Of a DNA stretch of 64,000 nt, positions 36,414 through 44,638 are shown one piece after another. This stretch comes from Paraburkholderia sacchari (GTDB lineage Bacteria > Pseudomonadota > Gammaproteobacteria > Burkholderiales > Burkholderiaceae). Location of the stretch: assembly GCF_000785435.2 (NCBI RefSeq), contig NZ_JTDB02000010.1, forward strand, positions 122,227 through 186,226. Reading direction: 5' to 3'. The position numbers and the translations under genes are program-made. The notes below the pieces were generated by a model. The model was not told the DNA's origin and did not search any database. It was given only the letters and a program-made list of their open reading frames with translations. How positions within the stretch are numbered: the first letter of the stretch is position 1; every line of letters starts with the position of its first letter.

Positions 36414-37616
36414 TTAATTGAGTTCGAAGAGCGCTGCCGCGCCCATACCGCCGCCAACGCACATCGAAACAACTACGAACCTGACACCTCGGCGACGCCC
36501 CTCAAGCAACGCGTGCCCCGTCAGGCGGCTTCCAGTCATCCCAAACGGGTGACCGATTGCAATAGCGCCGCCGTTCACGTTCAAATGAGACTCAGGTATA
36601 CCAAGCGTGTCACGGCAGTAGATGACCTGGCATGCAAACGCTTCATTGATCTCCCAAAGGCCGATATCGGAAACGCTGAGACCGTGACGTCGAAGAAGTT
36701 TTGGGATAGCGAATACGGGGCCAATGCCCATCTCCTCAGATTTGCATCCCGCGACAGCGAATCCGCGATAGGTACCAAGCGGCTTGAGGCCACGATGCTC
36801 TGCCTCATCTTTGCTCATCAACAAGCAAGCGGACGCACCATCAGAGAGTTGGCTCGCATTGCCTGCGGTAATGAACTCCCCGTTCTTAACCCATTGACCG
36901 TCCTTCCAAACTGGCTTCAGACCGCTAAGACTCTCCAGGGTGGTGTCCGGACGATTGCCCTCGTCCATCTCCAATGTAACTGTCGAACGCCCGCTCGGCT
37001 GACCTTCCCGGTCAAACAGTACCTTCTCGGCCGTAACCGGAATCACCTCGTCTGCGAATAGTCCAGCGCGCTGCGCATTCGCGACGCGCTGTTGACTAAG
37101 GAATGCATACTCATCTTGAGCAACACGCGAGATTTCGTAGCGGCGAGAGACAATCTCCGCCGTCTCGATCATCGGAATATAGGCGTAGGGATCCTGTTCG
37201 ATCACCGCATCGGACCGCGCACGGTGGCTATTTTTGTATTTGTTTTGCGTGAGGGACACGGACTCGACACCGCCGGCAATTGCGATGTCGATTTCATTAC
37301 ACATAATGCCTTTTGCGACCATCGAGATCGCCATTAGGCCCGATGAACACATCCGATCAACCGATGCACCCGGCACTGACTCCGGCAGTCCCGCCGCGCG
37401 CGCGGTAAGGCGGCCCAAGTTATATCCTTGCGTACCCTGCTGGGCCGCAACGCCAAGAACGACGTCATCGATCAGACTCGATTCGACACCGGCGCGGTCA
37501 ATGACAGCCTGCGCAACTTGAGCACCGAGCCATGGAGCCTCAGTATCGTTAAACGCCCCCCGGTAAGCCTTTCCAATCGGGGTTCTGGCCGTTGCGACGA
37601 TGACTGCTTCCCTCAT
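36414..37616 (-). CDS. Thiolase, FadA5-like acetyl-CoA acyltransferase
   Basis: Thiolase of 400 residues. The nucleophilic Cys lies in DRMCSSGLMAI (about residue 91), with WEINEAFA, AIAIGHPFGMTGSR (catalytic His) and the C-terminal MCVGGGMG Cys all intact. It is first of an operon with two MaoC proteins and a crotonase, so the unit can carry out hydration and thiolysis of beta-oxidation. The substrate may be a steroid side-chain or B-ring CoA ester. A regulatory box lies about 83 bp upstream. Confidence 0.88.
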   Translation of the reverse strand: MREAVIVATARTPIGKAYRGAFNDTEAPWLGAQVAQAVIDRAGVESSLIDDVVLGVAAQQGTQGYNLGRLTARAAGLPESVPGASVDRMCSSGLMAISMVAKGIMCNEIDIAIAGGVESVSLTQNKYKNSHRARSDAVIEQDPYAYIPMIETAEIVSRRYEISRVAQDEYAFLSQQRVANAQRAGLFADEVIPVTAEKVLFDREGQPSGRSTVTLEMDEGNRPDTTLESLSGLKPVWKDGQWVKNGEFITAGNASQLSDGASACLLMSKDEAEHRGLKPLGTYRGFAVAGCKSEEMGIGPVFAIPKLLRRHGLSVSDIGLWEINEAFACQVIYCRDTLGIPESHLNVNGGAIAIGHPFGMTGSRLTGHALLEGRRRGVRFVVVSMCVGGGMGAAALFELN

Positions 37617-37698
37617 GTGATTTCCCTCATGCGTTGTGTATTGACTGCGGCGTGCGCGCAGAGTGCTACGGTATATTCGCTCCCTTGCCTTCCTGAAT

Positions 37699-37716
37699 CA
37701 TCGTCCATAAGGACTA
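37699..37716 (-). promoter_or_regulatory. Steroid-regulon box upstream of the thiolase operon
   Basis: Plus strand CATCGTCC ATAA GGACTA. Toward the thiolase, GAATAT (37678-37673) begins 20 nt after the box. Predicted 5' UTR about 50 nt. Confidence 0.77.
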
Positions 37717-37753
37717 CCGCACGTACCGCAGTTCGTAGTTTTTGACGCGGCAC

Positions 37754-37787
37754 TGCAGTGGTCGCCTAGATCAAGGCGACCACTGCA
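37754..37787. terminator. Strong 14-bp stem hairpin
   Basis: TGCAGTGGTCGCCT and AGGCGACCACTGCA form a perfect 14-bp stem with a 6-nt loop. It lies just upstream of the thiolase promoter. It could end transcripts coming from the right on the minus strand, for example from a gene lost at the IS insertion; this is inferred. Confidence 0.5.
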
Positions 37788-38101
37788 TTAGGAGGAGGAT
37801 TCGATCCGACGCGAACGACGCGTACTCTGGCTGAGCTGTCAGCACCGGTGACGCAACGATCAGGTCTATGTTGGCGACGATTGTCTTTTTGGCAGACGAC
37901 TCGGCTTTGACGGGGGCTGCGATGCGGCCGCGCGAGAGTCCAGTTATATCGTAGCTGCATTCGGCAGAGTCAGCGATAGATGGGTCGTACAAAGTCGACT
38001 TCTTGTTGGCCCGCGCGCGGGAGATTTTCGCTTAGACGAGGAATAAATCCTTCAGACAACCGAAAGCAGATTGACCAGCCTGCAAAGAAGCCTTTACTTC
38101 T
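37788..38101. other. Gene remnant or non-coding stretch next to the IS element
   Basis: On the minus strand about 38025-37771 there is an open frame of some 80 codons that reads like real protein but has no plausible start. A stop codon lies directly before it. I cannot assign a family. It may be the remains of a gene damaged around the IS256 insertion. Confidence 0.4.
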
Positions 38102-38109
38102 CGCTCGAG
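38102..38109 (+). repeat. 8-bp target-site duplication, left copy
   Basis: CGCTCGAG lies directly before the left inverted repeat and is repeated at 39477-39484 directly after the right one, as IS256-family insertions produce. Confidence 0.85.
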
Positions 38110-39476
38110 GGACCTATCCGTGATTTCGTGGGCGAGGCATATCATGAGGTGTAAAGGCCATGGATATGCCGATGAAAAAGAAAAGACAAACCGTAGCGCG
38201 TCAGGCAGCGGCCCGAGGGCCGCTGCCTGAACTGCCCAAGGAACTGCTGGACCAGTTGGTCAAGGGGCCGATGACGCCGACCGAGGTGCAGGATCTGATG
38301 CTGGCGTTCAACAAGGCGGTCATCGAACGGGCAATGGGCGCCGAGATGAATCTGCATCTGGGCTACCCGCCGGGTCAGTCCAAGCCGCCCGGTCAGGCCA
38401 ACGAGCGCAACGGCGCCAGCGGCAAGACGGTCATCACCGATCGTGGCCCAGTCCGGGGCGACGTGCCTCGTGACCGTGACGGCAGCTTCGAGCCGATCCT
38501 GATCCCCAAGCACGAGCGCCGTTTCACCGGCTTCGACGAACGGATCATCGCGATGTACGCCCGCGGCATGAGTGTGCGCGAGATCCAAGGATTTCTGGCC
38601 GAGCACTATGGCACCGAGGTCTCGCCCGACTTCATCAGCTCGGTCACCGACGAGGTGATGGCCGAAGCGCTGAGCTGGCAGAGCCGCCCGCTCGAGACGA
38701 TGTATCCGGTGGTGTTCTTCGATGCGCTGCGGGTCAAGATCCGCCACGATGGCGTGGTCAGCAACAAGGCCGTCTATCTGGCGCTGGGGCCGACGGCCAG
38801 CGCGACGTGCTGGGCCTTTGGATCGAGCAGACCGAGGGCGCCAAGTTCTGGCTCAAGGTGTTCAACGAACTGAAGACGCGCGGCTGTCAGGACATCCTGA
38901 TCGTCGTGGTGGACGGCTTGAAGGGGTTGACCGAGGCCATCAGCGCGGCCTATCCGCGGACCATCGTTCAGACCTGCATCGTGCATCTGATCCGCAACAG
39001 TCTGGAGTACGCCAGCTACAAGGACCGTAAGGTGCTTGCCGCCGCGCTGCGCCCGATCTACGCGGCTGTCAGCGAGGAGGCGGCAAGGCAGGCGCTGCAA
39101 GACTTTGCCGACGGACCTTGGGGCGCGAAGTACCCAACGATCGTGCAATCATGGCAACGCGCGTGGGAGCACGTCGTGCCGTTCTACGTGTTCCCGCCGG
39201 AGATTAGACGGGTCGTATATACGACAAACGCCATAGAAAGTCTGAACATGCAGTTGCGCAAGATCATCAAGACGCGCGGCCACTTCCCGAATGACGAGGC
39301 GGCGATCAAGCTGCTCTGGCTGGCGCTGCGCAATGTGCTGGCCAAGACTGTGCGGTCCGCCTTCGACTGGAAATCGGCGATGAACCAGTTTGCTATCCTG
39401 TTCGGAGACCGATTTATGCAGGCGCGCGGATAACGTGCTGTTCAACCGCCTCGCCCACAAAAATGCGGACAGGTTC
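38110..39476 (+). mobile_element. IS256-family insertion sequence, complete ends, frameshifted transposase
   Basis: A 1,367-bp element. Left end GGACCTATCCGTG continues to TGGGCGAGGC. The right end reads, in reverse complement, GAACCTGTCCGC to the same TGGGCGAGGC, giving imperfect terminal inverted repeats of about 28-29 bp. Flanking 8-bp duplications confirm insertion at this site. The single transposase gene is interrupted by a frameshift. A related element begins at 63802 in the opposite orientation. Confidence 0.9.
38160..39433 (+). pseudogene. IS256-family transposase, broken by a -1 frameshift near 38789
   Basis: Mutator-type DDE transposase. Catalytic residues are visible: first Asp in FFDALRVKIRH, second Asp in VVVDGLKGL, and Glu in NAIESLNMQLRK. 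The reading frame changes from the 38160 frame to the 38807 frame around the four-G run at 38786-38789, where LALG would continue as ADGQRDVLGLW if one base (or 3n+1 bases) were restored. The break lies between the first and second Asp, so neither part should be active alone. Programmed slippage or a sequence error are the alternatives. Confidence 0.85.
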
Positions 39477-39484
39477 CGCTCGAG
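39477..39484 (+). repeat. 8-bp target-site duplication, right copy
   Basis: CGCTCGAG directly after the right end of the IS256-family element; identical to the left copy at 38102-38109. Confidence 0.85.
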
Positions 39485-39563
39485 ACGCCACTTGCGCATC
39501 GATGAATTGCGTATCGATATCCGCGCCTAACAACGTATAACGTGCCAGTGCAATCTACTCTAT

Positions 39564-39851
39564 TTAAACCTGCGTACCCAGCGTGAACATCGCAATGCAT
39601 CCCAAGATCGCTCCAATGAAGGCTGCGAGCTCACCTCCCGAAACCTCCGACCGGCGGAACAATCGCGTAGATGCCCAACCAAATGAGCCACTCATTCCGA
39701 GCACCACCAGGACGTTCGCGATCATCGACAGAGTCAGCGCGAGAAGAGGATCAATATCCGCATACGACAACCACCAGAGGAACAATGCCCCCGATACGCC
39801 GATGACAGTAAGAGCCTTGAAAAGAAAGCACTCGTTGACCGGTTGTTCCAT
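39564..39851 (-). CDS. Small membrane protein of unknown function
   Basis: A 95-residue hydrophobic protein with three predicted membrane segments (about 11-30, 37-58 and 74-93), joined by a short basic stretch (RLFRRSE). I recognise no family. The ATG at 39851 follows GGAG; an ATG 84 bp earlier lacks a ribosome binding site. It has its own well-formed regulatory box and -10, so it seems to be a genuine member of the steroid regulon, transcribed alone. A role in transport or in assisting the adjacent MFS protein is only a guess. Confidence 0.65.
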   Translation of the reverse strand: MEQPVNECFLFKALTVIGVSGALFLWWLSYADIDPLLALTLSMIANVLVVLGMSGSFGWASTRLFRRSEVSGGELAAFIGAILGCIAMFTLGTQV

Positions 39852-39998
39852 CTTAGTCTCCATAGCAGCGCAAGCTTCTTGCGCCACTCGTCTCCTACCG
39901 AGAAAATAATTCTCGAGAGAGCCCTCATCGCGCATCGTTTGTCGACGATAGGCCCCGTTTTAATTGGATAGGAGAGTAGTACCCGCACTATCACAACA

Positions 39999-40016
39999 CA
40001 TCGTCCAACCGGACTA
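39999..40016 (-). promoter_or_regulatory. Steroid-regulon box upstream of the small membrane protein
   Basis: Plus strand CATCGTCC AACC GGACTA. Toward 39851 the hexamer TACTCT (39978-39973) begins 20 nt after the box. Confidence 0.76.
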
Positions 40017-40080
40017 AGTGGTTTCGCTCCCCGCCGCGCATCAGCCCTGGCAGCTAAAACATCACGTGCTCAGGCGCACC

Positions 40081-41262
40081 TTAACCAGGGGCCTGGTCAG
40101 TAGGTCGCCCCGAATACATGACCATGATCAACGCCAGCATGACGAAGCTCGTTCCCACAATCACGAACATATCTGGCGCACCATATTTGCCCCGCAGCGG
40201 CCCAAGAAAGAGCGGATTGAAGAATTCGCCCAAGAATACGGAACCGATTAGGTATCCTGCCGCGCGGCCAAGATGTGCTTCGCCGGCACGCCCAAGTACA
40301 ATCGTGCTCGCAACCGGTCCAACGAGACCGGCTCCAAAGCCGACAACGAGAGCGCCGCCGGTTGCCAGCCCCGCCGATGGGGCCATCCCCATGGCGGCTG
40401 TACCGCCGCCAAGCATCAATGCGGCGACAGCGAGTAATGGCAGCGGGTCAACGAGGCAGCGCACCCGCGAGTACAAAATCCCTGCGATTGCTGCAGCAAG
40501 CGAGGAACTCGCAACAATCACGCTCCTTGACGTAGCGCTTGAAATACCAAGATCTTCTAAGAGAAACGGCCCCTGGACTCCGGGAACAAACAAGGCAATC
40601 CCGAGCCCACCAGTAAGTACATACAGAATAATTTGAGGCTCGAACGGCCGGGTAGGTTTGTGCTCTACGTGGTCACGAACGTCGTCTTCATCCAGTGCGC
40701 AAATTGCCACCACCCAGACGACTAGAGCACTGAGATACAAGGTGAATGGCGCGCGCCAGCCGCCGCAATCAACCAAGACGCCGGCCATGACAAGTGCGAC
40801 CATGGCCAAGCTTGCCTCACCCGCGCCAACCATGCCCAGGAGTTGCTCGCGTTCGCCACCGCGACGGTACTGGCCTGCGAGGGCCATGCTGACCGTCAAA
40901 ATTCCGCCACCGACGCCCCCAAGAACTAGTCGAGTAGCGATCAGTATCACTGCGTCCGGCGCGACCGCCCCCGCGACGCCAAAGACCGCGAACGCGACTA
41001 GCAGGCTCAACAGGCATCGACGCCGGCCAAACTTCTCGGAAAGGTAACCGAATGCAACCGCGCCGATCGCCAACATCAGCGCGGGACAGGTCATCACAAA
41101 TTGAGCGAGGAATATCCCGTCTTCACTACCTCCAAAACGGCTTGCGATACTAGGCATTGCAGACGACGTAGCCATCGGAATTAAGGTAATTAACGATGGC
41201 GCCGCCACGAGGACAAACGTAACCCCAAGCCTACCTTTTTGCGCCCTTCCGTTGCGCACCAT
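40081..41262 (-). CDS. MFS transporter
   Basis: Major facilitator of 393 residues with about twelve membrane segments. The signature loop between TM2 and TM3 reads GYLSEKFGRRR. It probably moves a steroid or a degradation intermediate across the inner membrane, judged only from location. The start at 41262 follows GAGGAGAC. A longer frame to 41340 would run through the regulatory box and can be discarded. Confidence 0.85.
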   Translation of the reverse strand: MVRNGRAQKGRLGVTFVLVAAPSLITLIPMATSSAMPSIASRFGGSEDGIFLAQFVMTCPALMLAIGAVAFGYLSEKFGRRRCLLSLLVAFAVFGVAGAVAPDAVILIATRLVLGGVGGGILTVSMALAGQYRRGGEREQLLGMVGAGEASLAMVALVMAGVLVDCGGWRAPFTLYLSALVVWVVAICALDEDDVRDHVEHKPTRPFEPQIILYVLTGGLGIALFVPGVQGPFLLEDLGISSATSRSVIVASSSLAAAIAGILYSRVRCLVDPLPLLAVAALMLGGGTAAMGMAPSAGLATGGALVVGFGAGLVGPVASTIVLGRAGEAHLGRAAGYLIGSVFLGEFFNPLFLGPLRGKYGAPDMFVIVGTSFVMLALIMVMYSGRPTDQAPG

Positions 41263-41330
41263 TGGCTGTCTCCTCGTGTTTTTCCTGAAAGCGTGCCATG
41301 GGGAATTGCATACCGCTTTCGCCCGATCGA

Positions 41331-41348
41331 CATCGTCCATTTGAAGTA
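41331..41348 (-). promoter_or_regulatory. Degenerate steroid-regulon box upstream of MFS gene
   Basis: Plus strand CATCGTCC ATTT GAAGTA: the promoter-proximal half is perfect, the distal half has two changes. At the standard spacing the hexamer is TGCAAT, and TATGCA lies two bases closer. This is the weakest of the listed copies. Confidence 0.5.
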
Positions 41349-41469
41349 GAAAACCCCTCTAAAACCGGGCATTTGCATGCCGGATGATTTTCACCAAAGT
41401 CACCCGATTGATATGCCAATTAGTGACCCTGGATTCTCCTCGTGTATCGGTGCGCGTAGCTTTTTAAGC

Positions 41470-41487
41470 TAGTCCGTCAGGACGATG
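41470..41487 (+). promoter_or_regulatory. Steroid-regulon box upstream of etfBA
   Basis: TAGTCC GTCA GGACGATG in plus orientation, matching the plus-strand etfBA genes. TAGACT begins 20 nt later (41508-41513). The predicted leader to etfB is long, about 250 nt, with no gene in it. Confidence 0.74.
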
Positions 41488-41767
41488 CGGAGCGGTCGCC
41501 GCAAAGCTAGACTCAAATCGAAAATGGTGCATTAGCAGTTCGACCCCGGTTGAACGAAGCGTTGGCTTCGACCTGGCGCTGTCGGCAGCACGATTCGCGC
41601 TGACCAGGCGAACTAATGCGTGCAGCGCTGGCTATACGTGGACCGTTTGACGAAGATCGGTCGGTGCAAAAATCAAGTATCAAATGCGCACGAGCGCTCA
41701 CTCGCAATAACCACCGCCGACGAGCAGAGCAGCTCTCCAAGCGAAACTCGAATACGAAGGAGTAGAA

Positions 41768-42517
41768 GTGAAGGTAATCGTCGCAGTAAAGCGGGTAGTC
41801 GATGCGAACGTCAAAGTTGGAGTTAAATCTGACCGTACCGACGTAGACATCGCGAACGTGAAGATGTCGATGAACCCGTTCGACGAAATCGCCGTGGAAG
41901 AGGCGGTGCGTCTGAAGGAAGCGGGCGTGGCGACGGAAGTCATCGCCGTTTCGGCCGGTGTCGCGCAGGCGCAGGAAACGCTGCGCACGGCGCTCGCGAT
42001 CGGCGCGGACCGCGCGATCCTCATCGAATCGAACGAAGACCTGCAGCCGCTGGCTGTCGCGAAGCTGCTCAAGGCGCTCGTCGACAAGGAGCAGCCGCAG
42101 CTCGTGATCCTCGGCAAGCAGGCCATCGACGACGATTCGAACCAGACCGGCCAGATGCTCGCCGCGCTGGCGAACCTGCCGCAAGCGACGTTCGCTTCGA
42201 AGCTCACGGTCGCCGACGGCAAGGCCACGGTCGCGCGTGAAGTCGATGGCGGCGCCGAAACGCTGTCGCTGACACTGCCCGCCGTGGTCACGACGGACCT
42301 GCGCCTGAACGAGCCGCGCTACGTCACGCTGCCGAACATCATGAAGGCGAAGAAGAAGCCGCTGGAGACGCTCAAGCCCGAGGACCTCGGTGTCGATGTC
42401 ACGCCGCGTCTGAAGACGCTGAAGGTTGCCGAGCCGCCCAAGCGTAGCGCAGGGGTGAAGGTGCCGGACGTGAAGACGCTGGTCGAGAAGCTGAAGACGG
42501 AAGCCAAGGTGCTGTAA
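41768..42517 (+). CDS. etfB: Electron transfer flavoprotein beta subunit
   Basis: ETF beta, 249 residues, starts MKVIVAVKRVVD with the family signature VATEVIAVSAG and GKQAIDDDSNQTGQML. It takes electrons from acyl-CoA dehydrogenases to ETF-quinone oxidoreductase. GTG start behind AAGGAG. High GC and housekeeping-like codon use set it apart from nearby catabolic genes. The cluster encodes at least four acyl-CoA dehydrogenase subunits that need this acceptor. Confidence 0.95.
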   Translation: MKVIVAVKRVVDANVKVGVKSDRTDVDIANVKMSMNPFDEIAVEEAVRLKEAGVATEVIAVSAGVAQAQETLRTALAIGADRAILIESNEDLQPLAVAKLLKALVDKEQPQLVILGKQAIDDDSNQTGQMLAALANLPQATFASKLTVADGKATVAREVDGGAETLSLTLPAVVTTDLRLNEPRYVTLPNIMKAKKKPLETLKPEDLGVDVTPRLKTLKVAEPPKRSAGVKVPDVKTLVEKLKTEAKVL

Positions 42518-42531
42518 GGAGCGAGACGAAA

Positions 42532-43479
42532 ATGACGAATCTGGTGAATCTGGTAATAGCTGAACACGACAATCACTCGATCAAGGCCGCGACGCTGAAC
42601 ACCGTCGCCGCAGCACAGAAAATCGGTGGCGATGTGCACGTGCTGGTCGCGGGCCACAATGCACAAGCGGCTGCGGACGCAGCCGCGAAGATCGCAGGCG
42701 TTGCGAAGGTGATGCTGGCCGATGCGCCGCAACTCCAACAAGGCCTTGCCGAGAACGTCGAGGCGACGGTCCTGAGCATTGCAAAGAACTACTCGCACAT
42801 TCTGGCTCCGGCCACGGCAGCGGGCAAGAACGTCACGCCGCGTATCGCAGCGAAGCTCGACGTCGCGCAGATCAGCGACATCACCGCTGTGGGTTCGCCG
42901 GACACGTTCGAGCGTCCGATCTACGCGGGCAACGCGATCGCGACGGTGCAATCGGTCGACCCGATCAAAGTCATCACCGTTCGTACGACGGCATTCGATG
43001 CGGTTGCGGCCGAAGGCGGCGGCGCAGCGGTCGAGAAGCTCGAAGCGGCAGCCGACAGCGGTCTCACGCAGTTCGTTGGCCGTAAAGTCACGAAGCTCGA
43101 CCGTCCGGAACTCACGAGCGCGAAGATCATCGTCTCGGGTGGTCGAGGTCTCGGCAGCGGCGAGAACTACACGAAGGTTCTGGAGCCGCTCGCCGACAAG
43201 CTCAACGCAGCACTCGGCGCATCGCGCGCGGCAGTCGACGCCGGCTACGTGCCGAACGACTACCAGGTCGGCCAGACAGGCAAGATCGTCGCACCACAAC
43301 TGTACGTGGCCGTCGGCATCTCGGGCGCGATCCAGCATCTGGCCGGCATGAAGGACTCGAAGGTCATCGTCGCGATCAACAAGGACGAAGAAGCACCGAT
43401 CTTCAGCGTGGCCGATTACGGCCTCGTGGGCGATTTGTTCAATGTTGTACCCGAGCTTGCGGGGACTGTCGACTTGTAG
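42532..43479 (+). CDS. etfA: Electron transfer flavoprotein alpha subunit
   Basis: ETF alpha, 315 residues. The C-terminal FAD domain shows VSGGRGLGSGENY, VGQTGKIVAPQLYVAVGISGAIQH and INKDEEAPIFSVADYGLVGDLF, the classical signature. It follows etfB by 14 bp in the same operon and forms the heterodimer that accepts electrons from the cluster's acyl-CoA dehydrogenases. Confidence 0.95.
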   Translation: MTNLVNLVIAEHDNHSIKAATLNTVAAAQKIGGDVHVLVAGHNAQAAADAAAKIAGVAKVMLADAPQLQQGLAENVEATVLSIAKNYSHILAPATAAGKNVTPRIAAKLDVAQISDITAVGSPDTFERPIYAGNAIATVQSVDPIKVITVRTTAFDAVAAEGGGAAVEKLEAAADSGLTQFVGRKVTKLDRPELTSAKIIVSGGRGLGSGENYTKVLEPLADKLNAALGASRAAVDAGYVPNDYQVGQTGKIVAPQLYVAVGISGAIQHLAGMKDSKVIVAINKDEEAPIFSVADYGLVGDLFNVVPELAGTVDL

Positions 43480-43548
43480 TCCAGAAGCTTCTGCAAGGAG
43501 CCACGTGAATTTTTGACTTTCGATATCACGTTCGATCAGGAGATTGAA

Positions 43549-43839
43549 ATGACGAACCGGGAAAGGTCACTAAGGGTGCTCGTTGACAAGTGGTTAGGCG
43601 ACGCTAGCTCAAGCAATCGCAGAATCACGCGCTTTAGCCATAGCCGGACGAAACAGTGGCGTTACGTTTGTGTCGAGACGCAGCGTATCACTGGCGCATT
43701 TTCCGTCGTCTTCTTTCGCCATGACGACGGCTCGTGGTGCGTATTCCCTCCGGCTGGGCGCCGCGCCTCAATGCAATATAGTTCAATGCACGGCGCCGAC
43801 GCGTTTCTTTCCCGACGTACCACTACGTCAAATAGATAG
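43549..43839 (+). CDS. Small hypothetical protein after etfA
   Basis: A 96-residue frame with ATG at 43549 behind CAGGAGATTGAA, a good ribosome binding site. It contains a beta-rich central part (SVVFFRHDDGSWCVFPPAG) like short uncharacterised Burkholderia proteins. It may be co-transcribed with etfBA (69 bp gap). No function can be given. Confidence 0.5.
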   Translation: MTNRERSLRVLVDKWLGDASSSNRRITRFSHSRTKQWRYVCVETQRITGAFSVVFFRHDDGSWCVFPPAGRRASMQYSSMHGADAFLSRRTTTSNR

Positions 43840-43909
43840 CCCAGCGACAAATGCATGCATGCGTCGTACGGAGATCGCGCAAGCTCGACTACAGAATGGG
43901 CAAAACCAA

Positions 43910-44581
43910 ATGCCGCGAAAATCAAAACAAGAATCCCTGAAAACGCGGAATAAAGTCCTCGACAGCGCCGAGCGACGATTTTCCGAATTTGGTTTTGCCT
44001 ACACCACGCTCACACAAATTGCACAAGATGCTGGAGTCACACGTGGCGGTGTATACACACATTTCAAGAACAAAAGTGAACTATTCCGAGCCATACTTGA
44101 GCGTTCGCTATCACCACTCGCAGCACTGATTCAAAAATTCGAAATTCACAATAGCTCGGACCCACTCCTTGAATTTCGTGAATCGCTTGTGGAATGCGTG
44201 CGTCTCGTAGCAAGCAATGAACGAGTTCGTCGCGTACTCGCATTGCTGTGGAACCAGCCTGCACCAATGGAACGACAGGAGTGCATCGATATATCCCACC
44301 TCGCCCAGATATCGCAAATCTTCTCTGATATGAGACTTACTCTGGAGCGTGCTCGAAAAATCGGCAAGTTGCCTGAGAAGTTCGATATCGATTTCGCCGC
44401 GTCAATGCTGCAACACATATTCATCGGACTGCTCCGTTCGCTGGTCGCATTACCCAGAGCGTTCCCTACAGAGCCGAATCTGGAGCGGACCGTCTCGGCG
44501 TTGTTCGACATGATTTCGTGTAGCAAGGCACTCCTCCACCCCGACGGAGCGTCGTTATCGCACACCGCTTTGTGCGGTTGA
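43910..44581 (+). CDS. TetR/AcrR-family transcriptional regulator
   Basis: Regulator of 223 residues. The N-terminal helix-turn-helix reads FGFAYTTLTQIAQDAGVTRGGVYTHFKNKSELF (about 27-59), very like TtgR/AcrR-type efflux repressors. Start chosen at MPRKSKQ. It lies between etfA and an opposing AraC gene. It is one candidate to act on the cluster, but the regulatory boxes have activator-like geometry, so it is not an obvious owner of that site. Confidence 0.85.
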   Translation: MPRKSKQESLKTRNKVLDSAERRFSEFGFAYTTLTQIAQDAGVTRGGVYTHFKNKSELFRAILERSLSPLAALIQKFEIHNSSDPLLEFRESLVECVRLVASNERVRRVLALLWNQPAPMERQECIDISHLAQISQIFSDMRLTLERARKIGKLPEKFDIDFAASMLQHIFIGLLRSLVALPRAFPTEPNLERTVSALFDMISCSKALLHPDGASLSHTALCG

Positions 44582-44638
44582 TGCGCCTCTGCGAGCTGCG
44601 TACTCCAGCCCGCGCTACAAGTTGGCACACCATCCGCA

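Noticed and set aside
42319..43338. Long minus-strand open frame of about 340 codons opposite etfB and etfA
   Set aside because: Antisense to clear ETF genes; composition is Arg/Asp/Val rich without any domain signature.
43910..44581. Naming the TetR protein KstR or KstR2
   Set aside because: Its helix-turn-helix is closer to AcrR/TtgR efflux repressors, and the palindrome here is unlike the mycobacterial KstR motif I know.
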